A stretch of DNA of 64,000 nucleotides from Reclinomonas americana ATCC 50394 (taxonomy: Eukaryota; Jakobida; Jakobea; Jakobida). Positions within the stretch are counted from its first letter, which is position 1. Each line of letters starts with the position of its first letter. Shown in pieces: positions 44,759-53,187 of this stretch. The stretch spans positions 2,046,001 through 2,110,000 of the forward strand of contig PS015009.1 of NCBI GenBank assembly GCA_048213135.1. The letters are read 5' to 3'. The notes below the pieces were generated by a model that was not told where the DNA came from, searched no databases, and saw nothing but the letters and a program-made list of their open reading frames with translations. The position numbers and the translations under genes were made by a program.

Positions 44759-45799
44759 ATGATCAAGTCTGCAATTCTTTATTCCGCTATGGCCGGCGGT
44801 CTTTTATTCACCATGTCGGGATGTACCAAGGCCGGCGACGACAGCTCCGATATCATCGGTAACTGGGTGAGCGCTTCTTATTTCGGCGGCAATGCCCGCA
44901 GTGAGGCTGTATCCTTCACCATTGGTGATAAAGCATATTTAACTACCGGTTGCACCAACCGCGATCGTTTTGTCGATCTCTGGGAATATGACCTGGATAA
45001 AAAGTACTGGACCAGGAAGGCCAACTTTCCCGGTGTAGCCAGGAACTCTGCCGTTGCTTTTTCAATCGGCGGTAAAGGATATGTAGGAACGGGCTATGAC
45101 GGTACCAATTATTTAAAGGACTTCTGGGAGTATGATCCGGCAACGGACACATGGACACAGAAAGCTGATTTCGGCGGGACAGGCCGTTTTGATGCGGTAG
45201 GTTTTTCACTCAATGGCAGTGGTTATATCTGTGCAGGATACGATGGCAACTATTTGGGTGATCTCTGGCAGTACATACCCGGCGCCACTTCGGCTGATCC
45301 GGGATCGTGGGTACAAAGGGCGAGTATTGGTGGTTACAAACGTACCGCGGCTTCAGTTTTTGTACTGAATAATAAAGCCTACGTGGTTTCAGGAAATAAT
45401 AACGGCATAGCGCTTGACGATATGTGGGCTTATGACCAAACTACTGATTCCTGGACGGAAAAAAGAAGGATCATCAATTTCAGTACGGAATCATACGATG
45501 ATAACTATTCGGGTCTTTCGCGATACAATGCCTCCGCGTTCGTAATGGGCGGACTGGCGTACCTCACACTGGGCGAGAGTTCCGGGCAGACGGCCACTAC
45601 CTGGGAGTATAACGATCAAACCGACCAATGGACACAGAAGACCAGTTTTGAAGGATCCATCCGGACAGGTACAGTTGCTTTTACACTGAAAGATCGTGGC
45701 TTTGTACTTACCGGCAGGAACGGCACCTTATCAAGTACGGTATCATATGATAATATGTTTGAGTTTCATCCGAAAGAAGAGCAGGTCGATAATGATTAA
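44759..45799 (+). CDS. Kelch-repeat lipoprotein
   Basis: 346 residues. Lipoprotein signal MIKSAILYSAMAGGLLFT ending MSGC. The mature part has at least five kelch repeats, each with a GxGYD/GxxxYLKDFWEYDP-like unit (for example GYVGTGYDGTNYLKDFWEYD and GYICAGYDGNYLGDLWQY). They fold as a beta propeller for protein or sugar binding. It is probably on the outer membrane. It is divergent from the DUF4270 operon across a 275-bp gap. ATG at 44759 gives a proper lipoprotein signal; a 96-bp longer form does not. Confidence 0.88.
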   Translation: MIKSAILYSAMAGGLLFTMSGCTKAGDDSSDIIGNWVSASYFGGNARSEAVSFTIGDKAYLTTGCTNRDRFVDLWEYDLDKKYWTRKANFPGVARNSAVAFSIGGKGYVGTGYDGTNYLKDFWEYDPATDTWTQKADFGGTGRFDAVGFSLNGSGYICAGYDGNYLGDLWQYIPGATSADPGSWVQRASIGGYKRTAASVFVLNNKAYVVSGNNNGIALDDMWAYDQTTDSWTEKRRIINFSTESYDDNYSGLSRYNASAFVMGGLAYLTLGESSGQTATTWEYNDQTDQWTQKTSFEGSIRTGTVAFTLKDRGFVLTGRNGTLSSTVSYDNMFEFHPKEEQVDND

Positions 45800-45811
45800 A
45801 ATACAGGTTAA

Positions 45812-45859
45812 TTAATATGCAAATGTGCGAATTATCCTATCCGCACATTTGCATATTAA
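45812..45859 (+). repeat. 18-bp perfect inverted repeat after the kelch gene
   Basis: TTAATATGCAAATGTGCG (45812-45829) and its exact reverse complement (45842-45859) enclose a 12-nt loop. It starts 13 bp after the kelch stop codon. There is no T run. The arm is the AATGTGCGAATT word also seen at 34158-34177 and 61572-61590. Confidence 0.75.
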
Positions 45860-45972
45860 CAGATTTGCACATACGCTTGGTCACAACTAAAAGTTAAAAG
45901 CAGTTGAACAGTTACCGGTTCAAAGCAAGGGCGCTTACTTTTAACCGTGAACATGATCACTAAACACGCACT

Positions 45973-47199
45973 ATGAATTTTATTTATACCCTGTTTGGTT
46001 TCAGAACTGCGGAAAGTAAACGACAGCGATGGCTGGTAATACTGGTGCATTGCCTGGGCTGGCTTACTTTTTTCTCATTGCCCATTTTGTTTTTTAATAT
46101 CGAAATCACCAATAAGAATTTTCTTCTTAAGGAGTGTATCAATAAATTATTCCTTGTCGCGTTTTTCTATTTCAATTACTATTTCCTGCTGCCGAATTTC
46201 TTCCTGAAGGGAAAACGCAGGATGTATTTCCTGCTGGTCATCATCTGCTTTTTATTCCTGATGGTACAGCAGGTGGTGGCGGAACGCTACCTGCTGAGTA
46301 AGATGCTCTTCTATTCAGGCACCGTACCGCCACCGGCCGGTCCGGGTATGCGCATCATACAAAGAGGTGGTCCCGATTCGCAACCTTTCACCATCGCGTT
46401 TGCCGGCCCGCCTGATACGGCCATGCTCCGCAACCGGGGCGGCCATTTCAGGAGCATACGGGGAGGCGCCGTGGGCGTGGGTTTTATGCCCATGATGTTT
46501 TACATACGTACCCTTACCGGGTTGCTGTCGAATGTGTTTGTGATGCTGCTGCTGGGCGGGTTTATTTACCTGGCGTTTTCCTTTTTTAAAAGCCAGAGTG
46601 AAAAAAAGCTGCTGGAGAATGCCAACCTCACCGCGGAGAACAACCTGCTCAAATCACAGATCAACCCTCACTTCCTGTTCAACACGCTCAACAGTATTTA
46701 TGCACTGGCCCTGCAGAAATCCGACAGGACAGAGTTGTCTATCATGAAACTGTCGGAAATATTGCGTTACATGGTTTATGAAACGGGATCGGAAAAGATA
46801 TTGCTTGAAAAAGATATCTATTACATATCCAGTTACATTGAATTGCAGCGTTTGCGGCTCTCATCACGTGTACCCATCGACTACGAGGTAAAGGGCAACC
46901 TCAATCATGTGTATATATCACCGCTGATCCTGATCACATTCGTGGAGAATGCTTTTAAGCATGGCATCAGCTTTACAAAAGGACAGGGCATTGGTATACT
47001 GATAGAAGTTATTGATAAAACTTTAACACTTCGCGTGCATAATCCTGTTGCAAAAACGGGTCTTCACGGTGCCGGCGGAATTGGCCAAAAAAATGCTAAA
47101 AGAAGGTTAGACCTGCTCTATCCTGGCAAGTATTGGCTTACTATTGCCACCGAAAATGAAACCTATGTTGTAACATTAAAAATGGACCTGCACCAGTGA
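45973..47199 (+). CDS. LytS-type sensor histidine kinase
   Basis: 408 residues. Four membrane segments (about 22-44, 57-78, 84-104 and 183-205). The third and fourth are separated by a loop (about 116-172) rich in Gly, Pro and Arg (GTVPPPAGPGM, FAGPPDTAML). The His_kinase domain follows, with the phosphoacceptor in SQINPHFLFNTLNS (His 233), and then the ATPase domain (LITFVENAFKHGIS). It signals to the LytTR regulator next door. The ligand is unknown. Confidence 0.9.
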   Translation: MNFIYTLFGFRTAESKRQRWLVILVHCLGWLTFFSLPILFFNIEITNKNFLLKECINKLFLVAFFYFNYYFLLPNFFLKGKRRMYFLLVIICFLFLMVQQVVAERYLLSKMLFYSGTVPPPAGPGMRIIQRGGPDSQPFTIAFAGPPDTAMLRNRGGHFRSIRGGAVGVGFMPMMFYIRTLTGLLSNVFVMLLLGGFIYLAFSFFKSQSEKKLLENANLTAENNLLKSQINPHFLFNTLNSIYALALQKSDRTELSIMKLSEILRYMVYETGSEKILLEKDIYYISSYIELQRLRLSSRVPIDYEVKGNLNHVYISPLILITFVENAFKHGISFTKGQGIGILIEVIDKTLTLRVHNPVAKTGLHGAGGIGQKNAKRRLDLLYPGKYWLTIATENETYVVTLKMDLHQ

Positions 47200-47894
47200 T
47201 TAACTGCCTGATCATAGATGACGAGCCGCTGGCCGTCGATATACTCACCTCTTACATTCAGAAAGTATCTTTCCTTAAACTGGAAGCATCCTGTAATGAT
47301 CCGTTACAGGCACTGGAATACCTGGGTAACAACCAGATCGACCTGCTCTTTCTTGATGTGCATATGCCGGGGATCAATGGCCTCGACTTTTTCAGAACAC
47401 TTCATAAAAAACCGGAAGTGATATTCACTACGGCCTACAGCAAATACGCTTTTGAAGGCTTTGAACTGAAAGCCGTGGATTACCTGCTGAAGCCTATTTC
47501 ACTTGAACGTTTCATTACATCGGTGAACAGGGCAAAAGACTACCTGGACTATAAGAACAACAGCGCCGCGGTGGAAAAGGACTATTTCTTCATCAACGCT
47601 TCCTATAAGATCCACAAAGTATTTTACAGCGACATTATTTACCTGGAAGGGCTTAAAGACTATACCAAGATATACCTGGAAGGCAACCCTAACCCGCTGC
47701 TCATTTTGCAGAACCTGAAATATTTCGAGGATTTTTTGCCTAAAGAAGATTTTGTACGGATACACCGGTCTTTCATGATATCCGTTCGTAAACTCAATAC
47801 CATTACCCGCAAACTGGTCACTATCGGTAGTTTTTCCATGCCGGTAAGTGATAACTACAGGGAAAGGCTGTTCTCGATCATAAACGCGGGCTAG
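47196..47894 (+). CDS. LytTR-type response regulator
   Basis: 232 residues. Receiver domain (about 1-118) with IDDEPLAVDIL, phosphoacceptor Asp in LLFLDVHMPG and KPISLERF. A LytTR DNA-binding domain (about 130-230) follows with IIYLEGLKDYTKIYL and FVRIHRSFMISVRKLNTI. It starts with GTG at 47196, overlapping the kinase stop codon by 4 bp, so translation is coupled. Confidence 0.92.
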   Translation: MINCLIIDDEPLAVDILTSYIQKVSFLKLEASCNDPLQALEYLGNNQIDLLFLDVHMPGINGLDFFRTLHKKPEVIFTTAYSKYAFEGFELKAVDYLLKPISLERFITSVNRAKDYLDYKNNSAAVEKDYFFINASYKIHKVFYSDIIYLEGLKDYTKIYLEGNPNPLLILQNLKYFEDFLPKEDFVRIHRSFMISVRKLNTITRKLVTIGSFSMPVSDNYRERLFSIINAG

Positions 47895-47997
47895 TTTTCA
47901 CATTATAATAATAGTTTATTCACAGTTTGGCAACATGCATCGCTGACTTTTGTTTGGATAAAACCAAACCACCCTGGAAAAAAGAAAGATAGATGTT

Positions 47998-48825
47998 GTG
48001 GTCATTTCTGATGTTCATCTTGGCACATACGGCTGCCGGGCAAAAGAACTTTGCCGCTATCTTTCCACTATCGATCCCGCTATACTGGTGCTGAACGGTG
48101 ACATTGTCGACATCTGGCAGTTCAGTAAAAAATACTGGCCTAAAAGTCATATGCAGGTGGTGAAACAGATCACCAGCATGCTTACCCGCGGTGTAAAGGT
48201 CTACTATGTTACCGGCAATCACGATGAAATGCTGCGCCGCTTTGAACATTTCTCCCTTGGTGATTTTCATATTGTAAACAAACTGGTACTGCATCATCAT
48301 GACGGGCAGAAAAGCTGGATATTTCATGGAGACGTTTTCGATGTAACCATGAAACACAGCAAGTGGCTGGCACGACTTGGTGCTGTAGGATACGATACCC
48401 TCATTCTCCTGAATTCTTTTATCAATGCCATCAGTGAAAAACTCGGTAAAGGAAGAATATCACTTTCCAAAAAAATTAAGAACTCCGTTAAATCGGCCAT
48501 ATCATTCATCAACAATTTCGAACAAACAGCGGCGGATATCGCGTTTGAGAAAGGCTACAACAATGTGATCTGCGGTCATATTCATCAGCCTGGGAAAAAG
48601 ACCATGCGCAAAGGCCCGCGGGAAGTGACTTACCTCAATTCCGGCGACTGGGTAGAGAACCTGACAGCGCTGGAATGCCACAACAATGAATGGAACATTT
48701 ACTATTACCAGGAAGATCAGCTGGTAAAGGAACTGAATGAGTCTTTCTACCTCGATGAAGCCGCCTACCTGCACACCACCGAGTTGTTCAAAATGATGAT
48801 GCAGGACTTTGACATCGCATCCTGA
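47998..48825 (+). CDS. LpxH-like metallophosphoesterase (UDP-2,3-diacylglucosamine diphosphatase type)
   Basis: About 275 residues with calcineurin-type motifs: ISDVHLG, LNGDIVDIW, GNHDEML, the late metal-binding histidines in FHGD and CGHIHQPGKK. It is similar to LpxH, which makes lipid X in lipid A synthesis, though members in this context may act on another lipid or sugar nucleotide. The GTG start at 47998 truncates the first beta strand. The open frame extends upstream without ATG, GTG or TTG; a CTG at 47974 would give MEKRKIDVVVISDVHLG. It is 5 bp before the glycosyltransferase gene. Confidence 0.82.
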   Translation: MVISDVHLGTYGCRAKELCRYLSTIDPAILVLNGDIVDIWQFSKKYWPKSHMQVVKQITSMLTRGVKVYYVTGNHDEMLRRFEHFSLGDFHIVNKLVLHHHDGQKSWIFHGDVFDVTMKHSKWLARLGAVGYDTLILLNSFINAISEKLGKGRISLSKKIKNSVKSAISFINNFEQTAADIAFEKGYNNVICGHIHQPGKKTMRKGPREVTYLNSGDWVENLTALECHNNEWNIYYYQEDQLVKELNESFYLDEAAYLHTTELFKMMMQDFDIAS

Positions 48826-48830
48826 TAATT

Positions 48831-49886
48831 ATGAAAGTACTATACGCCATACAGGCCACCGGCAACGGGCACATCAGCCGGGCTAACGAGATCATTCCCT
48901 ATCTTGAAAAAAAATGCGACCTCGACATCCTCGTCAGCGGCAGCCAGTCTGAAGTGGAACTGGGGCATTTTATCCGTTACCGCCGCAAAGGATTGAGTTT
49001 TGTGTTTGGAAAAAATGGCGGCATCGATTTCCTGAAAACACTGCAGCAGTTACAATCCCGTAAATTCCTGGAAGAGATCAGGACCTTTCCTGTAGATGAT
49101 TACGATCTTGTAATTAACGACTTTGAACCCATCAGTGCCTGGGCCTGTAAAACCCGCAATGTGCCCTGCATTGCCATGAGTCACCAATACGCGGTACTGC
49201 ATAAAGATGCGCCCCGGCCGGGCAAGTCAGACCCTATGGCCTGGATGGTACTGCGTTATTATGCACCCTGCAAAACGGGTGTGGGCTTTCATTTTCAGTC
49301 ATACGCCCAGGATGTATATACGCCGGTGATCCGTAGCGGGATCAGGAATGCCTATGTACGCAACCTGGGACATTATACCGTATATCTTCCTGCTTATCAT
49401 GAAGACAAACTGGTGAAAGTATTGTCAAAGTACAAAGATGTGCAATGGCATATTTTTTCCAAACATTGCAAAAAATCATACGGCGAAGGCAATTGCTGGG
49501 TACGACCGGTAAACAGCTTTGATTTTACTTCCAGTTTTGTCAACTGCGAGGGGATCATCACCGGCGGTGGTTTTGAAACGCCTGCTGAAGCCCTGTTCAT
49601 GGGCAAGAAACTGCTGGTAGTGCCAATGAAACAACAATACGAACAGCAATGCAATGCGGAAGGGCTAAAAAGATTAGGCGTACCCGTAATCAAAAGCCTG
49701 AAGAAAAAACACCATCATGTGATTGAGGAATGGCTGAATAGCGGGGAGGTATTGCAAATGGATTTTCCCGACCAGACGGAAAAGATCATCGATCATATAT
49801 TTGACCAGGCGAGGGGTTTGAAGAACGCCGTTAAAAAGATCAGTCTGCCGCAGGGCATGATCACTTCTTTACAGCCTGCCACATAA
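48831..49886 (+). CDS. MurG-like glycosyltransferase (GT-B fold)
   Basis: 351 residues. The N-terminus KVLYAIQATGNGHISRANEI and the C-terminal donor-binding motif IITGGGFETPAEALFMGKKL (about 242-261), followed by LLVVPMKQQYEQQCNAE, resemble MurG/GT28 and related transferases. It may act on a lipid-linked sugar. It is coupled to the metallophosphoesterase upstream (5-bp gap), a pairing I have seen in this phylum. The product is unknown; a glycolipid is one option. Confidence 0.82.
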   Translation: MKVLYAIQATGNGHISRANEIIPYLEKKCDLDILVSGSQSEVELGHFIRYRRKGLSFVFGKNGGIDFLKTLQQLQSRKFLEEIRTFPVDDYDLVINDFEPISAWACKTRNVPCIAMSHQYAVLHKDAPRPGKSDPMAWMVLRYYAPCKTGVGFHFQSYAQDVYTPVIRSGIRNAYVRNLGHYTVYLPAYHEDKLVKVLSKYKDVQWHIFSKHCKKSYGEGNCWVRPVNSFDFTSSFVNCEGIITGGGFETPAEALFMGKKLLVVPMKQQYEQQCNAEGLKRLGVPVIKSLKKKHHHVIEEWLNSGEVLQMDFPDQTEKIIDHIFDQARGLKNAVKKISLPQGMITSLQPAT

Positions 49887-49894
49887 TCTCCTTT

Positions 49895-50977
49895 TTATTT
49901 AGACAACAATACCGAGTAAGACGGACCTGCCACAGGATGCGATGCGGTAAAGTATTTACCCAGGTGCCTGGCAATGGTTTGCGCAAACTCTTCATTGAAC
50001 ACTTCTGCTTCAGAACGAACTTCACCCAGCGGCGCAATACCAGGCCCAAGCTGCATCAGCCAGGTTTCATCGGAACCGCCGGTGAAAGGCCCATGTACTG
50101 ACCAGTTGCCGGGTTTCCTGCCGCGGCCATGATCTGTAGTAATGAAGAGGGTTGTTTTGTCGCGGTAAAAAGGATCACGTTGCAATAAGGTCCACAGGTC
50201 AGAAAGGAATTTATCAAACTGGTTGGCCTGGTTAAGGTAATTGTCATACTGGCTATGATGGGCGAATTCATCTGTTTCACCAAAACCAATATGCACGATA
50301 CGCGGGTGTTTTTTACGGATGTATTCTGTTGCCATAGTGAAAGTAAGCAAGTCGGTACGTGTGGGCAATGAAGCGTCTTCACTGTTTTGCTGCAGGTAAT
50401 TGACGGCCTGCTCGGTCAACGTAAGCGAATCGCTTGCGGCAGGCTGGTAACCGCAGTTGAGCGGTATTTTTTGCGAAGTACCGTTAAGGATATATTCAAA
50501 CAGTTTCCACGATCCGAAGCTGACTACGGAATTGCGGTACTCTTCCAGTGTATTCAGGTAGGCCAGCAGGTTGCTGTTGCTGTTGTTGCGGGCTTTGTTG
50601 GTCATGATGGACGGATCTGCAAAGCCGGTGAATATTTCGTTGTAGCCGGCATAAGAAAAACGGTAAGGGTTGACAACCGATACTTTATTGCCCCACTCCC
50701 GGTTGCCCCACAGCTGGCCTTTTGCGGCGATATAATTCCAGGTGAAAGGCATCAGTTTTTTCCTGCGCTCTTCCGGTGAATCGCCCCAGTACAGGTAACG
50801 CATGGTTGCGGTGTCTTTTACAAACTTATCGTTGAAGAAAATGGCGGAGTCGGCACCCTGGAATAATTCCTGCCAGCGATACCCGTCGGTAGTAATGATG
50901 ATGATGTTTTCAGCATTGTTCTGTGCGTCGGAGGAAAGGGATAAACTCAGCAACAGGGCCAGCCACAGTTGTTTCAT
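49895..50977 (-). CDS. Alkaline-phosphatase-superfamily secreted hydrolase
   Basis: 360 residues with a signal peptide (about 1-19, ending SSDA-Q). The superfamily core is visible: IIIITTDGYRWQEL (about 25-38; metal-binding Asp, Thr as likely nucleophile), HIGFGETDEFAHHSQYDNYL and FITTDHGRG with NWSVHGPF supplying the other metal ligands. It likely hydrolyses phosphomonoesters or diesters in the periplasm. Three to four phased 11-bp units upstream (51008-51051) suggest control by PhoB. Start at 50977 is preferred over ATG 24 bp upstream because it gives a normal signal peptide. Confidence 0.87.
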   Translation of the reverse strand: MKQLWLALLLSLSLSSDAQNNAENIIIITTDGYRWQELFQGADSAIFFNDKFVKDTATMRYLYWGDSPEERRKKLMPFTWNYIAAKGQLWGNREWGNKVSVVNPYRFSYAGYNEIFTGFADPSIMTNKARNNSNSNLLAYLNTLEEYRNSVVSFGSWKLFEYILNGTSQKIPLNCGYQPAASDSLTLTEQAVNYLQQNSEDASLPTRTDLLTFTMATEYIRKKHPRIVHIGFGETDEFAHHSQYDNYLNQANQFDKFLSDLWTLLQRDPFYRDKTTLFITTDHGRGRKPGNWSVHGPFTGGSDETWLMQLGPGIAPLGEVRSEAEVFNEEFAQTIARHLGKYFTASHPVAGPSYSVLLSK

Positions 50978-51007
50978 GAGATGTTGTTTAGCAAAGAACA
51001 ACTATGC

Positions 51008-51051
51008 GGGTAACTCATTTGTCAAGAGAACGTTATCTTATCATTAATAGT
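51008..51051 (-). promoter_or_regulatory. Phased 11-bp units (Pho box candidate) before the phosphatase gene
   Basis: Units GGGTAACTCAT, TTGTCAAGAGA, ACGTTATCTTA, TCATTAATAGT. The last two carry TTA at positions 4-6 and the second has TCA; the first is weak. The -7-like GTTCTTTG on the gene strand (50992-50999) lies 8 bp away, as at the other arrays. Confidence 0.4.
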
Positions 51052-51072
51052 AAATCGTAAACAAGCAGTTTA

Positions 51073-51477
51073 CTATTGACCATTGCGGGCAGATACAAGA
51101 AACTGCTTGGCCTCAGGAGAAAGTTTGGTGGAATATATATTATTGCCCAACACGAAAAAGAAGTGCATACACTGAGCGTCATTCATCCTGAAATCAACAT
51201 CCTGCAATACCATTCCTTTTTTAAAAAAATGGATGGACCCGTCGAAGCCGCACTGGACGTCCTTTACACGGCCCGATTCCAGGTAACCGGATAAAGCCTT
51301 TACCCGTGCCGCATCCCTGATGATGACCACTTTCGTAACGGTATCCATCGTTCCATCACCTTTGAAATAATTAATGGCCACGCTGTCAGCGGCGGATACA
51401 TGTTCTTCTATGCCGGTGGGTTGCTGGCATGAGAAAAGGAAAGAAGACAATAACAGAATAAGGAACAGTCGCATCAT
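51073..51477 (-). CDS. Lipoprotein of unknown function
   Basis: 134 residues. Lipoprotein signal (SSFLFSC, Cys 17). The remainder has no recognised motif (ADSVAINYFKGDGTMDTVTK, RMNDAQCMHFFFVLGNNIYS) and seems mixed alpha/beta with two or three further cysteines. The second Met (51474) could also be the start. It is a single gene between a terminator and the phosphatase promoter. Confidence 0.65.
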   Translation of the reverse strand: MMRLFLILLLSSFLFSCQQPTGIEEHVSAADSVAINYFKGDGTMDTVTKVVIIRDAARVKALSGYLESGRVKDVQCGFDGSIHFFKKGMVLQDVDFRMNDAQCMHFFFVLGNNIYSTKLSPEAKQFLVSARNGQ

Positions 51478-51491
51478 GAAAGTAAAAATAC

Positions 51492-51522
51492 AAAAAAAGC
51501 CACCGATAAGAATAAAGGTGGC
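51492..51522 (-). terminator. Terminator upstream of the lipoprotein gene
   Basis: The minus strand has GCCACC and GGTGGC around a 12-nt loop, followed by seven T. It lies between two genes on the same strand and before the lipoprotein start, so it ends something transcribed from 51523-51650. Confidence 0.75.
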
Positions 51523-51575
51523 ACAAGCATGAGAAACTTGCTATTTGCTTAAGAAACTACTTGAAATTATGGTTG
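51492..51575 (-). ncRNA. Candidate small RNA between two terminators
   Basis: The minus strand has a -7-like TATAGTTTG at 51582-51590 (one extra base against TAnnTTTG) and a T-tailed terminator at 51492-51522, with no reading frame between them. The transcript would be about 84 nt. No -33 box is clear and no known RNA family is recognised. Confidence 0.2.
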
Positions 51576-51650
51576 CCCGTTCAAACTATACTGCAATATA
51601 GAACCAGGCTGTTACTTAATGATTATGGGAAGATTACCGAATCATTATTA

Positions 51651-51678
51651 AAAAAGCAGCCCGGAAAGGGCTGCTTTT
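51651..51678 (-). terminator. Terminator of the TonB receptor / beta-helix operon
   Basis: AAAAGCAGCCC and GGGCTGCTTTT pair around a 5-nt loop with T runs on both strands; 23 bp after the beta-helix gene stop. Confidence 0.85.
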
Positions 51679-51700
51679 CAACTTATAGTGAACAGAAATT

Positions 51701-53164
51701 TTAGTACGTGAACTTAGTCCATCCTTTCCACCAGGTAGCATCCGGACCGGCAGGAGCGATACCTCCCCTGAAGGTTGCAGTTTTGTCGAAGAAGGTGTCA
51801 CCTGAGAATTTAGGGTCGTCGAAACCTGCACCAGACAGGATCTTCTGGTTGCCGTTGCTTCCTGCGAACGGAGTTGGATCGGGAGCAGCATAGTTATATG
51901 GCTGGATCAGTTTCGCGTCTGAAGCGTTGGTCAGTACATCATTGTTGTAATAAGAATTGGTAGCCCATGCAGTCAGCGTAGCATCTGAAGTGATAGTAGC
52001 GCCTGCAGTTCCGGAGAACTTGAAATTCACGGTATTGCCGGCCAGTGTTACGTTGCGCAGGCGGAGGCTGCTGTCTTCAATGTTCAGCGCTGTAGAAGAA
52101 CCGGTGGTAGCATCGATCAGGATACCCTGTGGCCAGCCCATGATGATGGAGTTGAACAGGCAGAGAGAAGAGTTCCTCCTGATCTGCGCACCTGCACGGA
52201 ATAAAGTATTGCCCACATTATTGAGGGTTGCCCTTGGACCGATGGCAGTGATGTTACTGAAGATACAGCTTGTTTTAGGTGAAGCAGTAGTACCGCTGGC
52301 GTTGTTGTCGCTTTCGAAAGCTTCTGAAGTAGAGATGTCAGCGATCAGTGAGTCACGGATCACCAGGCCAAACTGAACTTTACCACTGAAACCGTTATCA
52401 GTATCAAAGTCGTCATCCTGTGTTTTGTAAGCGATCAGGTATTTACAGTTTACGTTGCCGCCAAACCATTCGTAGGCGTCATCTTTAGCGTATACTACCT
52501 GAACGTGATCAATGGTGGTACCATTACCAACTGCAGCCATGGTAAGACTGTTGATCTCTTTATCAGGCTGGAAAGCATAACCAGCGTATTCGATACGAAC
52601 ATAACTCAGTTTACCGGAGTTGTCGTTGCTTACCGGAGTTGGCGCTACAGCATCACCGGAACCGGCAAGACCGTCGCCCTGGGCGTTGTCGATACCGCCT
52701 TCCACCTGGTACAGGCCGTTAATGCCGTTGAAGCTGGTGTTGATTGGTGCTTTACCGCAAAGTACAATACCACCCCAATCGCCTGATTGCGGGTTGGGAG
52801 CGGCAGAAGTGAAGATGATAGGATCAGTGGCTGTTCCTTCCGCCATGATCTTGGAACCACGGGTGATGATCAGCGCGGCTACATCGGCACCATTGAATGA
52901 ACCTTTGATCACGGTACCTGGTTCGATGGTCATGGTATGGTTACCCACCATGTATACCAATCCTTTCAGGATATAGGTGTTTTGTTTGCGCAGGATAGTG
53001 TCGGCATTGATACGGCCTTGCAGTGTGATGGTCTGGCCGGTAGAACCGCCGCCACCCGGCACAGTTACAACGATCACTTCTTTTTCTCCGTCTGTTTCTA
53101 TTTTACGGCAACTGCTGATCGCAATAGCAGCAACAGCGGATAAGAATAAAATGTACTTTTTCAT
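51701..53164 (-). CDS. Surface lipoprotein with right-handed beta-helix
   Basis: 487 residues. Lipoprotein signal (AIAISSC, Cys 19), a Gly-rich linker (VTVPGGGGSTGQT) and a long repetitive beta body with turns such as HTMTIEPGTVIKGSFNGADV, SGDWGGIVLCGKAPINT and SYVRIEYAGYAF. These look like the rungs of a right-handed beta helix, as in pectate lyases and related binding proteins. It follows the TonB receptor by 23 bp in the position where SusD would be. It may capture the receptor's ligand or hydrolyse it. No catalytic residues identified. Confidence 0.78.
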   Translation of the reverse strand: MKKYILFLSAVAAIAISSCRKIETDGEKEVIVVTVPGGGGSTGQTITLQGRINADTILRKQNTYILKGLVYMVGNHTMTIEPGTVIKGSFNGADVAALIITRGSKIMAEGTATDPIIFTSAAPNPQSGDWGGIVLCGKAPINTSFNGINGLYQVEGGIDNAQGDGLAGSGDAVAPTPVSNDNSGKLSYVRIEYAGYAFQPDKEINSLTMAAVGNGTTIDHVQVVYAKDDAYEWFGGNVNCKYLIAYKTQDDDFDTDNGFSGKVQFGLVIRDSLIADISTSEAFESDNNASGTTASPKTSCIFSNITAIGPRATLNNVGNTLFRAGAQIRRNSSLCLFNSIIMGWPQGILIDATTGSSTALNIEDSSLRLRNVTLAGNTVNFKFSGTAGATITSDATLTAWATNSYYNNDVLTNASDAKLIQPYNYAAPDPTPFAGSNGNQKILSGAGFDDPKFSGDTFFDKTATFRGGIAPAGPDATWWKGWTKFTY

Positions 53165-53187
53165 TTCTGGTTGTTTATTTTATAAGT

